Shown piece after piece: positions 1 to 7,093 of a stretch of 14,328 nt of DNA. The stretch is taken from the NCBI GenBank assembly GCA_964551295.1, contig CAZKDJ010000106.1, forward strand, positions 1-14,328. Direction: 5' to 3'. Numbering within the stretch: the stretch's first letter is position 1; the number at the start of each line of letters is the position of its first letter. Source of the stretch: JAFGED01 sp964551295. GTDB lineage: Bacteria > Chloroflexota > Anaerolineae > B4-G1. The translations under genes and the position numbers were made by a program. The notes under the pieces are model-generated. The model worked only from the letters and a program-made list of their open reading frames with translations, ran no database searches and had not been told where the DNA came from.

Positions 1-913
1 AAATCTCCTGCTCGTCCCCCTCCCCTGGCGCCCACCCCAGGAAGGCCAGGAAGTTAAGCATCGCCTCCGGCAGGTAGCCCTGGTCGCGGAACTGGGCAAT
101 CGACGTGGCGCCGTGCCGCTTGGACAACTTGCTCCCATCAGGGCCATTCACCAGCGGAAGGTGACAGTAGACCGGTGGCTCCCACCCCAATGCCTCATAG
201 ATCAAGATACGCTTGGGGGCACTCGAGATCCAATCGTCTCCCCGTAGAATGTGCGTGATCTTCATCAGGTGATCATCCACCACCACCGCCAGGTGATAGG
301 TGGGGAAACCGTCCGATTTGAGCAGCACTTGGTCGTCCTGGGTCTCGTTCTTGAAGGACACGTCGCCACGGATCGCGTCGTGCAGCACAGTCTGGCCGGT
401 CAAAGGTACCTTGAGGCGGATGACGTGCGGCTCGTCGGGCGAGACGGCGCCCACCGGCAAGTCGCGGCAGTGCCGGTCATATCCCGTCGGCTGCTTGCGC
501 GCCTGCTGCTCTTCGCGCACCCACTCCAGCCGCTCCTTCGAGCAGTTGCAGCGGTAGGCCCGCCCGCTCTCGACAAGGTCCCCCGCCACCTGCCGGTAAA
601 GGTCCAATCGCTCCGACTGGATATACGGCCCAAACGACCCGCCCACGGCATATGCCTGGACGTTCTCCACACCGGAACGACGCAGTTCCTCCAGACCCGG
701 TCCTTCGTCCCAATCAAGCCCCAGCCACAGCAGCCCATCCATAATAGCCGGGATCGTCTCCGGCCGGTAGCGCGTGCGGTCGGTATCCTCAATGCGCAGA
801 ACGAACTGCCCTCCCTCCTTGCGCGCGAAAAGCCAGCCAAAGACGACGGTACGGATGTTGCCAATGTGCGGCTCGCCGGTGGGGCTAGGTGCGAAACGAA
901 CGCGAACGGACAT
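1..913 (-). CDS. gltX: Glutamyl-tRNA synthetase, 3' end beyond window
   Basis: Class I aminoacyl-tRNA synthetase that attaches glutamate to tRNA-Glu in the cytoplasm. The visible 304 codons begin MSVRVRFAPSPTGEPHIGN, with the HIGH-type signature at H16-N19. The second ATP-binding signature is KLSKR at residues 262-266. A zinc-binding pattern C122-x-C124 followed by Y145-x3-C149 lies in the acceptor-binding insertion, as in many GluRS and Glu-Q-RS proteins. The visible part covers the catalytic core; the anticodon-binding domain lies off the left edge, so a full-length enzyme is likely but not shown. The ATG at 913 has a purine-rich GGAGATT stretch just upstream. It follows glnS by 72 bp with no obvious promoter, so the two are probably co-transcribed. 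The 914-985 spacer contains a small hairpin (959-977) without a U-run. Confidence 0.95.
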   Translation of the reverse strand, partial: MSVRVRFAPSPTGEPHIGNIRTVVFGWLFARKEGGQFVLRIEDTDRTRYRPETIPAIMDGLLWLGLDWDEGPGLEELRRSGVENVQAYAVGGSFGPYIQSERLDLYRQVAGDLVESGRAYRCNCSKERLEWVREEQQARKQPTGYDRHCRDLPVGAVSPDEPHVIRLKVPLTGQTVLHDAIRGDVSFKNETQDDQVLLKSDGFPTYHLAVVVDDHLMKITHILRGDDWISSAPKRILIYEALGWEPPVYCHLPLVNGPDGSKLSKRHGATSIAQFRDQGYLPEAMLNFLAFLGWAPGEGDEQEI

Positions 914-985
914 AATCTCCAATCTCCATCTCTATTTCTGCTTGGACCGTTTGCGACCAGGGATTTGGCAATCCCCTCGGAGCAC

Positions 986-2680
986 TTACGACCTCTTCTT
1001 CTGCCGGGCGCGAATCTTGGCCCACGTGTCGCGCAGGGATACCGTCTCGTTGAACACCAGCCCGCCACCATCCGAGTCGGGATCGACGCAGAAATAGCCC
1101 TTCCGCTCGAACTGGTAGCGGCTGCCGATGGGCGCGCCCGCCAGACTTGGCTCGAGCTTACAGCCGGTCAGCACCTCCAACGAGTCCGGGTTGATGGTGG
1201 TCGTGAAATCCCCCTCCTCCACGTCCTCTGGGTCCTCCTGCGTGAAGAGCCGGTCGTACAGGCGCACCTCGGCGTCGACGGCGTGGGCCGCCGAGACCCA
1301 GTGCAGCGTGCCCTTGACCTTGCGCCCGTCGGGCGCGTCGCCGCCGCGGGTGGCGGGGTCGTAGGTACAATGCACCTCGACCACCTCGCCGCTCTCGTCC
1401 TTGACCACGCCGGTGCAGGTGACAAAATAAGCGTACCGCAGGCGCACCTCGCGCCCCGGCGCCAGGCGGTAGAACTTTTTGACCGGCTCCTCCATAAAGT
1501 CGTCCCGCTCGATGTACAGTTCGCGCGAGAAGGGCAGCTTGCGCATGCCGCGCTCGGGATCGAGCGGGTGGTTGACCGCCTCCATCTCCTCGACCTGGCC
1601 CTCGGGGTAGTTATCGATGACCAGCTTGAGCGGGCGCAGCACGCCCATGACGCGATTGCAGCGCTCGTTCAGATCGTCGCGCACGACGTGCTCGAGGAAC
1701 GCGATGTCTATCGCGGTGTTCGTCTTGGACACGCCGACCTCGTCGCAAAAGGTACGGATCGCCTCGGGAGTGTAGCCGCGCCGCCGCATCGCCGAAAGGG
1801 CCGGCATGCGGGGATCGTCCCAGCCCTTGACGTGCCCTTCGTTCACCAGCCGCAGCAGCTTGCGCTTGCTCACCACCATGTAGGTAAGGCTGTAGCGCGC
1901 GAATTCGATCTGCCGCGGGGGATTCTCCCAAACGCCCACCTTTCCCAGGAACCAGTTGTACAGCGGGCGATGGTCCTCGTACTCCAGCGAACACAGCGAA
2001 TGCGTGATGCCCTCGATGGCGTCGCAGATAGGGTGCGAGTAGTCATACATCGGGTAGATGCACCAGGCATCGCCCGTGCGGTGGTGCTCAACGTGGACGA
2101 TGCGGTACATCACCGGGTCGCGCAGGTTGATGTTGGGCGCTTGCATGTCGATCTTGGCCCGCAGCACGCGCGCCTCGTCGGGAAACTCGCCCGCCCGCAT
2201 GCGGGCGAACAGGTCCAGGTTCTCGGCGACGCTGCGGCCGCGGTAAGGGCTGTTCCGGCCCGGTTCGGTCAGCGTGCCGCGATACTCGCGCATCTCGTCG
2301 GGGCTCAGGTCGTCCACGTAGGCCAGGCCCTTTTCGATCAACAGCACGGCGTACTCGTAGAGCTGCTCGAAATAACTCGATGTGTAGAACAGCCGATCCT
2401 CCCAGTCAAAGCCCAGCCAGCGGATGTCCTCCATGATGGCATCGACGTACTCCACCTCCTCCTTGACCGGGTTGGTGTCGTCAAAGCGCAGGTTGTACAG
2501 CCCATCATAGTCATCGGCGATGCCATAGGTGATAGAGATGGCCTTGGCGTGCCCGATGTGCAGGTAACCGTTCGGCTCCGGCGGAAAGCGCGTGTGGACG
2601 TGATCGTAGCGCCCTGTTCGGAGGTCCTCTTCAACCGCTTCGCGAATAAAGTCTTTCGAGGTGGTTTCGGGTTCCGTCAC
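986..2680 (-). CDS. glnS: Glutaminyl-tRNA synthetase
   Basis: Charges tRNA-Gln directly with glutamine, using ATP. The protein is 564 aa, close to the E. coli enzyme length. It has the HIGH motif at residues 41-44, preceded by FPPEPNGYL, and the second class I signature VVSKR at 269-273. The C-terminal half has the beta-barrel anticodon-binding region expected of GlnRS (for example the DDFMEEP and DPDSDGGGLVFNETV stretches). GlnRS in bacteria is thought to derive from a eukaryotic-type GluRS lineage, and many bacteria lack it and use the GatCAB amidotransferase instead. The start is GTG at 2680, chosen because GAGGAG sits 8 nt upstream. An extended -10 promoter lies about 33 bp upstream and gltX follows 72 bp downstream. 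Assignment is secure. Confidence 0.96.
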   Translation of the reverse strand: MTEPETTSKDFIREAVEEDLRTGRYDHVHTRFPPEPNGYLHIGHAKAISITYGIADDYDGLYNLRFDDTNPVKEEVEYVDAIMEDIRWLGFDWEDRLFYTSSYFEQLYEYAVLLIEKGLAYVDDLSPDEMREYRGTLTEPGRNSPYRGRSVAENLDLFARMRAGEFPDEARVLRAKIDMQAPNINLRDPVMYRIVHVEHHRTGDAWCIYPMYDYSHPICDAIEGITHSLCSLEYEDHRPLYNWFLGKVGVWENPPRQIEFARYSLTYMVVSKRKLLRLVNEGHVKGWDDPRMPALSAMRRRGYTPEAIRTFCDEVGVSKTNTAIDIAFLEHVVRDDLNERCNRVMGVLRPLKLVIDNYPEGQVEEMEAVNHPLDPERGMRKLPFSRELYIERDDFMEEPVKKFYRLAPGREVRLRYAYFVTCTGVVKDESGEVVEVHCTYDPATRGGDAPDGRKVKGTLHWVSAAHAVDAEVRLYDRLFTQEDPEDVEEGDFTTTINPDSLEVLTGCKLEPSLAGAPIGSRYQFERKGYFCVDPDSDGGGLVFNETVSLRDTWAKIRARQKKRS

Positions 2681-2712
2681 TGTCTCTTCTCCTCAGTCTT
2701 GGTCGCTGTCGT

Positions 2713-2721
2713 ATTATAGCA
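2713..2721 (-). promoter_or_regulatory. Extended -10 promoter for glnS-gltX
   Basis: Read on the minus strand this is TGCTATAAT: a consensus -10 hexamer (2718-2713) with the TGn extension (2721-2719). No good -35 hexamer is present at 15-18 nt spacing, which is tolerated at extended -10 promoters. The expected start near 2706 would give a leader of about 25 nt containing the GAGGAG ribosome binding site of glnS. The same nine bases occur at the minC promoter. Confidence 0.55.
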
Positions 2722-2742
2722 CATTCTGACCCTTTTGAGACT

Positions 2743-2852
2743 CGCATAAAAAGAAACCGGGTTTTTGTCATCTAATCACCCGCCCTGACGCGCTGCAACA
2801 CTCCTTGAAGCACCCGCGTGCGGAATGAGATCAAAAACCCGGTTTCTATGCG
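2743..2852. repeat. Inverted repeat element of AAACCGGGTTT type
   Basis: The arms are AGAAACCGGGTTTTTG at 2752-2767 and its exact reverse complement at 2832-2847, 64 bp apart. CGCAT (2743-2747) and ATGCG (2848-2852) extend the symmetry outward with a 4-nt offset. Each arm is itself a small palindrome (AAACC-G-GGTTT). It fills the gap between the DUF362 stop, 5 bp away, and the glnS promoter. The right arm, read in the DUF362 direction, gives a short hairpin followed by five T residues and could act as a weak terminator. AGAAACCSGGTTTCT-like palindromes are, from memory, common dispersed repeats in cyanobacteria and Chloroflexota. Whether the pair is one mobile unit or two independent copies is not resolved. 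Confidence 0.6.
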
Positions 2853-2857
2853 TGCGG

Positions 2858-3904
2858 TTACACCGCGCGCGCCAGATACCGTTCAGCTCCCCCCAGGTGC
2901 CACTGCAACTGGCGCTGGTAGGTGGCGTGAGGCTTGAAGGACTGCCGCACCGCTTCGGGTGCGGCGTTGCCCACCACGTCGATCTGATCCAGCGCCGCAA
3001 CGCCCAAACCCATCAGGCCACAGTACCGCAAGTACCCTACCCGTTTGGGGTCAAAGCCCATCAGGTGCGCCGTCAGCACGTCCACCGCCAGCGGGTCAAT
3101 GGACGCCAACGCCACGCGCCAATCCACCAGGTCGCCCGAGCCCGGCCCATCGCCCTCCATCCCCTGCCAGCCGTCGAGCACCGCCAGGTGCGGCCAGACG
3201 TGGGCGGCCACGAGTGCCAAATTCACGTGCATGGCCCGCAGTCCCTGGTGCATGGCCATCTTGCTCGATCCACCCGGCCCGCCCAGCAGCGTACCCTTGG
3301 CCCACTCCGCCAGCACCGACTGTCGCACCCACTTGGGCATCAGATGCCCCACCCAACGCGCCCATCCTGGCGTGCCGCCGCCGTGATGGACCGCGCGAGG
3401 GTTGACCAACGCCCCCATCACCATGTTCTTGATGGTCAGCGTCACGATGACGCAGTCGTGTGTCTTGGGGATGCCGACAGAGATGCGGTAGACGCCATCC
3501 TCGGCAGCGGTGCGCGCCAGGTACGCCGTCTTGGGACGGAACCGGCGATTGAGAATCCGCACCGGCGCTACGTCGTCGACGTTGAGGTCCACCAGTTCCA
3601 CGCCGTACGCATCGGCAAGAGATTCGTAGCCAAAGTTGCGAAAGCCATCCCAGGTGGGCGAGAGTGCCGCCCCCTCGCCCACGACGATGGGGCCGTCGTA
3701 GCGAGCGCGCACGAACTCGACGACGGCGCGCACGGCCTTCACGTGGGTCGACGCCGCCTGCTTGGTGGTGGAGACGAAATTCGGCTTGATCAGTACGCGC
3801 CGGACGCCCGCCAGGCTGACCTGCCCCGATATGGCCGCCAAAGCCGCCGCGACGTTCTCGTAGCGGCCCGCTCCCTGTACCAAAGCGACTTGGCTGCTGG
3901 CCAT
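2858..3904 (-). CDS. DUF362 domain protein, downstream of rodA
   Basis: A 348-aa soluble protein of the DUF362 family, whose biochemical role is not established. Family hallmarks are VLIKPNF at residues 38-43, GIPKTHD at 144-150 followed by IKN and a small-residue stretch (158-165), and DGWQGMEGDGP at 244-254 with conserved aspartates at 270 and 275. Many DUF362 proteins carry a ferredoxin-like 4Fe-4S segment; this one has only isolated cysteines (for example C151), so it is the cluster-free form. No signal peptide or membrane segment is seen. The ATG at 3904 shares one base with the rodA stop (TGATG), indicating translational coupling. It is the last gene of the minC-minD-minE-rodA cluster, which suggests, but does not prove, an envelope or division-related job. 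Confidence 0.9.
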   Translation of the reverse strand: MASSQVALVQGAGRYENVAAALAAISGQVSLAGVRRVLIKPNFVSTTKQAASTHVKAVRAVVEFVRARYDGPIVVGEGAALSPTWDGFRNFGYESLADAYGVELVDLNVDDVAPVRILNRRFRPKTAYLARTAAEDGVYRISVGIPKTHDCVIVTLTIKNMVMGALVNPRAVHHGGGTPGWARWVGHLMPKWVRQSVLAEWAKGTLLGGPGGSSKMAMHQGLRAMHVNLALVAAHVWPHLAVLDGWQGMEGDGPGSGDLVDWRVALASIDPLAVDVLTAHLMGFDPKRVGYLRYCGLMGLGVAALDQIDVVGNAAPEAVRQSFKPHATYQRQLQWHLGGAERYLARAV

Positions 3905-5079
3905 CAGAACTCGAACCGCTTGTGCCGCATGACCACGTTCTCCGCGATCCCAATGCCGATCAGCGTCGTCAGCAGCGCGGTAGACCCATAACTGACGAAC
4001 GGCAGCGGGAGCCCGGCAACGGGCAGTATCCCCAGATTCATGCCGATGTTGACGACGAACTGGAACAGGACCATCGCCAGCACACCGGTCGCCAACACGC
4101 GCCCATACGAGTCTGATGCGATCAGGATAACGCGCAGCAGGCGAAAGAACAACACCGCGTAGAGGGCAAACAGCAACAGGATGCCTGCAAATCCGAGCTC
4201 CTCGGCGGTGACGGCAAAGATAAAGTCAGTGTGACGCGCCGGCAGGTAGCGAAGCTGGCTCTGCGTGCCCTGGAAAAGTCCCTTGCCCCAGAACCCGCCC
4301 GAGCCAATGGCGATGAGCGCCTGCCTCACCTGATAGTCGGGCTCAGGGTTGAAAAAGCCCAGCACGCGGTTCTGCATATACTCGAACCCCAACACCTCGG
4401 TCAGCTTCCACATGGGATAGAGTCCCGCCAGGCCCAATAGTGCCGTCAGCACCATGTAGCGCACCGGCATGTCGGACTCGAACACCATCGCCAACCACAT
4501 AGAAACGAGCACCGCAGCGGTGGCCATGTCCGGCTGCAAAAAGATCAGGGTCACCATCACGAGCATCATCCCGGCAGACACGAGGTAGTTGACAACGCCA
4601 GGACGCTCGGCCTGTTCCTCCATCAACCGCGTCTTGGGCGCTCCGAACAATGGCGTGGAAGCGCTCCGCCTGCGCCGCCGCCTTCGGCTTAGCATGGCCC
4701 CTATGGAGATGATCAGCAGGATCATCGCCAAGTATGAGGGCTGGACGGTGAACACGCCCAGGTCGAACCACGTTCTGACGTCAGCGATGTCGCTGCCACC
4801 AAAGGGGAACAAGAGCGCCAACGGCACGATAGCAAGGAGATAGGCCAACCACCAAAAATCGCCCAACCACTGATAATCCTGAGGAAAAGCTGCCAGCAAA
4901 AAGATCAGCCCCACCCCGGCCACCCCGACAGTCGCCTGCCTCCGCCAAAGGCCAAGGACGTTTTCGTCGAGGCTGCCCTTGGTGGCGCTGTATACCATCA
5001 CCACGCCAAAGACAGTCAGCAGAATAGTAACCAGTAGCAGCACGTAATCAAAGTGTCGCCAGACACGCAGCCCCGTCAT
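3904..5079 (-). CDS. rodA: RodA, SEDS peptidoglycan glycosyltransferase
   Basis: Integral membrane SEDS enzyme that polymerises lipid II into glycan strands during lateral wall growth, working with the transpeptidase PBP2. About ten hydrophobic segments are visible. SEDS/RodA signatures include GKGLFQGTQSQLRYLPARHTD, the following FIFAVTAEELGF, and near the C-terminus LPLPFVSYGSTALL. The RHTDF pattern and the LP-R-TD loop favour RodA over FtsW. An unusual basic segment with seven consecutive arginines, followed by SASTPLFGAPKTR, sits in a predicted cytoplasmic loop around residues 132-155. The start is placed at ATG 5079 (MTGLRVW, 391 aa); an in-frame TTG at 5088 would add three residues. The gene follows minE by about 29 bp and overlaps the DUF362 start by one base. 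Confidence 0.94.
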   Translation of the reverse strand: MTGLRVWRHFDYVLLLVTILLTVFGVVMVYSATKGSLDENVLGLWRRQATVGVAGVGLIFLLAAFPQDYQWLGDFWWLAYLLAIVPLALLFPFGGSDIADVRTWFDLGVFTVQPSYLAMILLIISIGAMLSRRRRRRRSASTPLFGAPKTRLMEEQAERPGVVNYLVSAGMMLVMVTLIFLQPDMATAAVLVSMWLAMVFESDMPVRYMVLTALLGLAGLYPMWKLTEVLGFEYMQNRVLGFFNPEPDYQVRQALIAIGSGGFWGKGLFQGTQSQLRYLPARHTDFIFAVTAEELGFAGILLLFALYAVLFFRLLRVILIASDSYGRVLATGVLAMVLFQFVVNIGMNLGILPVAGLPLPFVSYGSTALLTTLIGIGIAENVVMRHKRFEF

Positions 5080-5108
5080 ACAACCCAACCAACCAATGGA
5101 CTATCCGA

Positions 5109-5375
5109 CTAGCCCCTATATCCCCTACGCCCCGATGACAAAGGGATATCGGCAACCAAGCGTGACTCGCGCGCGCTCTGGGAGATGGTCACTTGGACGC
5201 TGCTGGCGTCTATATCGATGTGGCGGGATATGACTGAAATGATCTCATCTTTGAGTGTATCCAACAGCCCGGGCGAGATGTGGGAACGATCGTGTGCCAG
5301 CACCAGCCGCAGACGTTCCTTGGCGACCTTTCCCGATGGTTTGCGACCTTTTCTCAGTCGTTCAAGGATTCTCAT
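5109..5375 (-). CDS. minE: MinE, topological specificity factor for division
   Basis: Small protein (88 aa) that stimulates MinD ATPase activity and drives MinD off the membrane, so that the MinCD inhibitor is excluded from the division site. The N-terminal AKERLRLVLAHDR stretch is the MinD-contact region that switches between helix and beta strand. The rest (GLLDTLKDEIISVISRH..., then VQVTI) fits the topological specificity domain. The ATG at 5375 is preferred because a GGGGGG stretch lies about 7 nt upstream. A TTG at 5381, overlapping the minD stop as TTGA, is possible but leaves almost no room for the ribosome binding site. The ATG is 2 bp after the minD stop, so expression is tightly coupled. 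Confidence 0.94.
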   Translation of the reverse strand: MRILERLRKGRKPSGKVAKERLRLVLAHDRSHISPGLLDTLKDEIISVISRHIDIDASSVQVTISQSARESRLVADIPLSSGRRGYRG

Positions 5376-5377
5376 AG

Positions 5378-6181
5378 TCAATCCCCCCCAGGGCGCATAA
5401 AGTTGAAAATACGCCCCAGCATACCCTGTTCACGCAGAGGCATAAACGGCACGTCCTCCCCCTGCAACCGACGAGCGATGTTGTGAAACGCCTGGCCGGC
5501 CAGAGAACCATCACGAGAGAAAGCAACCGGCTTTCCCTGATTCGCAGAGACCAGGATATCGGGCTCCTCCGGTACGACACCTACCAAATCGATCGCCAGC
5601 AACTCGACGACGTCAGAGATATCCAGCATCTCACCACGGCGCACCATATCCGGCCTGACCCGGTTGATGACCAGCCGTGCGGGGCCCTTCTCCTCCGCCT
5701 CGATCAGACCGACGACCCGATCCGCATCACGCACGGCTGCGACCTCCGGATTAGTGACGATGAGCACCTCGTCGGCCGGCGCGACCGCGTAGCGGAACCC
5801 CTGCTCAATACCGGCAGGCGAGTCGACCAGGACAAAATCGTATTGCTCCTTCAGTTGATCACAGATGCGTACCATATCGTCGGGATTGACCGCGCTCTTG
5901 TCACGGGTCTGGGCGGCCGGCAGCAGGAACAGTTCCAAAAGACGCTTGTCGTGAACGAGCGCCTGCCGCAGCCGACAACGGCCCTCGATCACGTCCACCA
6001 GATCGTAGACGATGCGGTTCTCCAAACCCAGCATCATATCCAGGTTGCGCAAGCCAACGTCGGCGTCGATGACCACCACGCGACGCCCGCCCATCGCCAA
6101 GGCAACGCCCAGATTGGCGGAGAGGGTCGTTTTGCCTACTCCGCCTTTACCCGAAGTGATTGTAAAAATTCTTGCCGCCAT
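5378..6181 (-). CDS. minD: MinD, septum-site ATPase
   Basis: Membrane-binding ATPase (267 aa) of the ParA/MinD family. With MinC it blocks FtsZ ring assembly, and MinE makes it cycle. The deviant Walker A box GKGGVGKTT is at residues 11-19, with the signature lysine at position 12. The ADVGLRNLDMMLGLE region and DSPAGIE (Walker B side) follow. The C-terminus GMLGRIFNFMRP forms the expected amphipathic membrane-targeting helix. The ATG at 6181 has AGGAGA about 4-5 nt upstream. It lies between minC (56-bp gap) and minE (2-bp gap) in the classical minCDE order. Confidence 0.97.
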   Translation of the reverse strand: MAARIFTITSGKGGVGKTTLSANLGVALAMGGRRVVVIDADVGLRNLDMMLGLENRIVYDLVDVIEGRCRLRQALVHDKRLLELFLLPAAQTRDKSAVNPDDMVRICDQLKEQYDFVLVDSPAGIEQGFRYAVAPADEVLIVTNPEVAAVRDADRVVGLIEAEEKGPARLVINRVRPDMVRRGEMLDISDVVELLAIDLVGVVPEEPDILVSANQGKPVAFSRDGSLAGQAFHNIARRLQGEDVPFMPLREQGMLGRIFNFMRPGGD

Positions 6182-6210
6182 CGGATCTCCTCATACCGCC
6201 CAAAATCGCG

Positions 6211-6234
6211 AACCACAAAGAACACAAAGTGTTC
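6211..6234. repeat. ACCACAAAGAACACAAAG-type repeat in minC-minD gap
   Basis: The 56-bp gap between minC and minD contains AACCACAAAGAACACAAAG (6211-6229). Within it lies a perfect 6-bp inverted repeat GAACAC/GTGTTC (6220-6225, 6229-6234) around AAA. Variants of CTTTGTGTTCTTTGTGGTT are, from memory, a recurrent intergenic sequence in many environmental bacteria. Here it is transcribed within the min operon, and the short hairpin starts 4 nt downstream of the minC stop. Confidence 0.5.
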
Positions 6235-6237
6235 AGA

Positions 6238-6948
6238 TCAGCGCGCATGCCAAGGCACGGCCTCGATCTGCCCGTCGCGCACCGACGCCATCTCTGGCAC
6301 GGGCTTGCGCCGCTTGTCCTCCGGCGAGCGGGCGATGTGCCCGGCGATGCGCAGTTGCGTGGGCACCAGGTCGAGCGCGCAAATCACGGCCCCCTCGTCT
6401 CCCAGCGCGCCGGCGTGCACCACCCCACGCACCCGCCCCCACACCAGAATATCCCCGCCGGCCACCACCTCGGCACCAGGATTGACGTCGCCGATGACCA
6501 CGACGTGGCCCGGATGGCGCAGGCTCTGGCCAGAGCGCAGCGTACGCCGCACAACCAGGCTATCCACGGGGGGCGGCTCTTCGCCGCCAACAGGCGCGCT
6601 TTCCGCCGCAGGCTCCGGCTCACGCGGACGCATCGGGCCCAGGTCGATCACCAAGCCCACCTCCTGTGCCGCCGCCTCGGTCATCGGACTCTTGCTCACC
6701 ACCGCGAACAAATCGACCTGGTGGCGGGCCAACAGTGAGCGCGCCTTCTCGATCTCGTTGCGACCTAGTTCCCGTCCGCCCACGTCGAGCGCAACGCGAC
6801 CACCGCGGAAAAAAGCCGGATTCTGGCCTAAGCGCGTCTCCAGCACACATAGGTCAGCGTGCCAATCCTGACCGGCCAGGATTCCTCCCGGCAACTTGAC
6901 AAGCAACCCCTGGCGGATGCCCTTGATGGTGATGGCCTCTGGATTCAC
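6238..6948 (-). CDS. minC: MinC, septum-site inhibitor of FtsZ
   Basis: Inhibitor that, recruited by MinD, prevents FtsZ polymerisation away from mid-cell. Length is 236 aa, usual for the family. The N-terminal domain (about 1-110, ITIKGIRQGLLVKLPGG...) is followed by a Pro/Glu-rich linker (PREPEPAAESAPVGGEEPPP). The C-terminal beta-helix domain has RSGQSLRHPGHVVVIGDV, then PGAEVVAGGDILVWGRVRG and VHAGALGDEGAVICA, which are family hallmarks for MinD binding and dimerisation. The start is GTG at 6948, with GGAG about 8 nt upstream. A strong extended -10 promoter lies about 30 bp before it, so minC heads the minC-minD-minE-rodA-DUF362 unit. Confidence 0.95.
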   Translation of the reverse strand: MNPEAITIKGIRQGLLVKLPGGILAGQDWHADLCVLETRLGQNPAFFRGGRVALDVGGRELGRNEIEKARSLLARHQVDLFAVVSKSPMTEAAAQEVGLVIDLGPMRPREPEPAAESAPVGGEEPPPVDSLVVRRTLRSGQSLRHPGHVVVIGDVNPGAEVVAGGDILVWGRVRGVVHAGALGDEGAVICALDLVPTQLRIAGHIARSPEDKRRKPVPEMASVRDGQIEAVPWHAR

Positions 6949-6977
6949 ACGCGCGCTCCGGTGTCTTGCTAGAGGAC

Positions 6978-7005
6978 ATTATAGCATAGGAGACGAGATT
7001 GTGAA
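6978..7005 (-). promoter_or_regulatory. Promoter for the minCDE-rodA-DUF362 operon
   Basis: On the minus strand: TTCACA (7005-7000, five of six bases of the -35 consensus), a 16-nt spacer, then TATAAT (6983-6978) preceded by the TGC extension. The predicted start near 6971 gives a leader of about 23 nt carrying the GGAG ribosome binding site of minC. It lies in the 145-bp gap after mrdA and separates the mre and min units. An imperfect hairpin (7043-7064) lies between the mrdA stop and this promoter and has no clear U-run. Confidence 0.65.
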
Positions 7006-7093
7006 AACTTGGTGAAACGGAGTAGAGAAATAGCGAGTAGGAAGTATGGGGGAAAACCCTTACTCCCAGTTCACACCGACAATACATCCGATA

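Noticed and set aside
251..2719. Plus-strand open frame of 822 codons opposite glnS and gltX
   Set aside because: It is antisense to two well-recognised synthetases, its protein has no domain I recognise and unusual His/Val/Leu-rich composition, and long antisense frames are expected in GC-rich coding DNA.
2825..3991. Plus-strand open frame of 388 codons opposite the DUF362 gene
   Set aside because: Mirror of a clear DUF362 coding frame, starting inside the inverted repeat element; composition is typical of an antisense shadow.
6182..6237. Small gene or tRNA in the minC-minD gap
   Set aside because: At 56 bp it is too short for a tRNA and has no start with a ribosome binding site apart from that of minD; no tRNA or rRNA gene was seen anywhere in the window.
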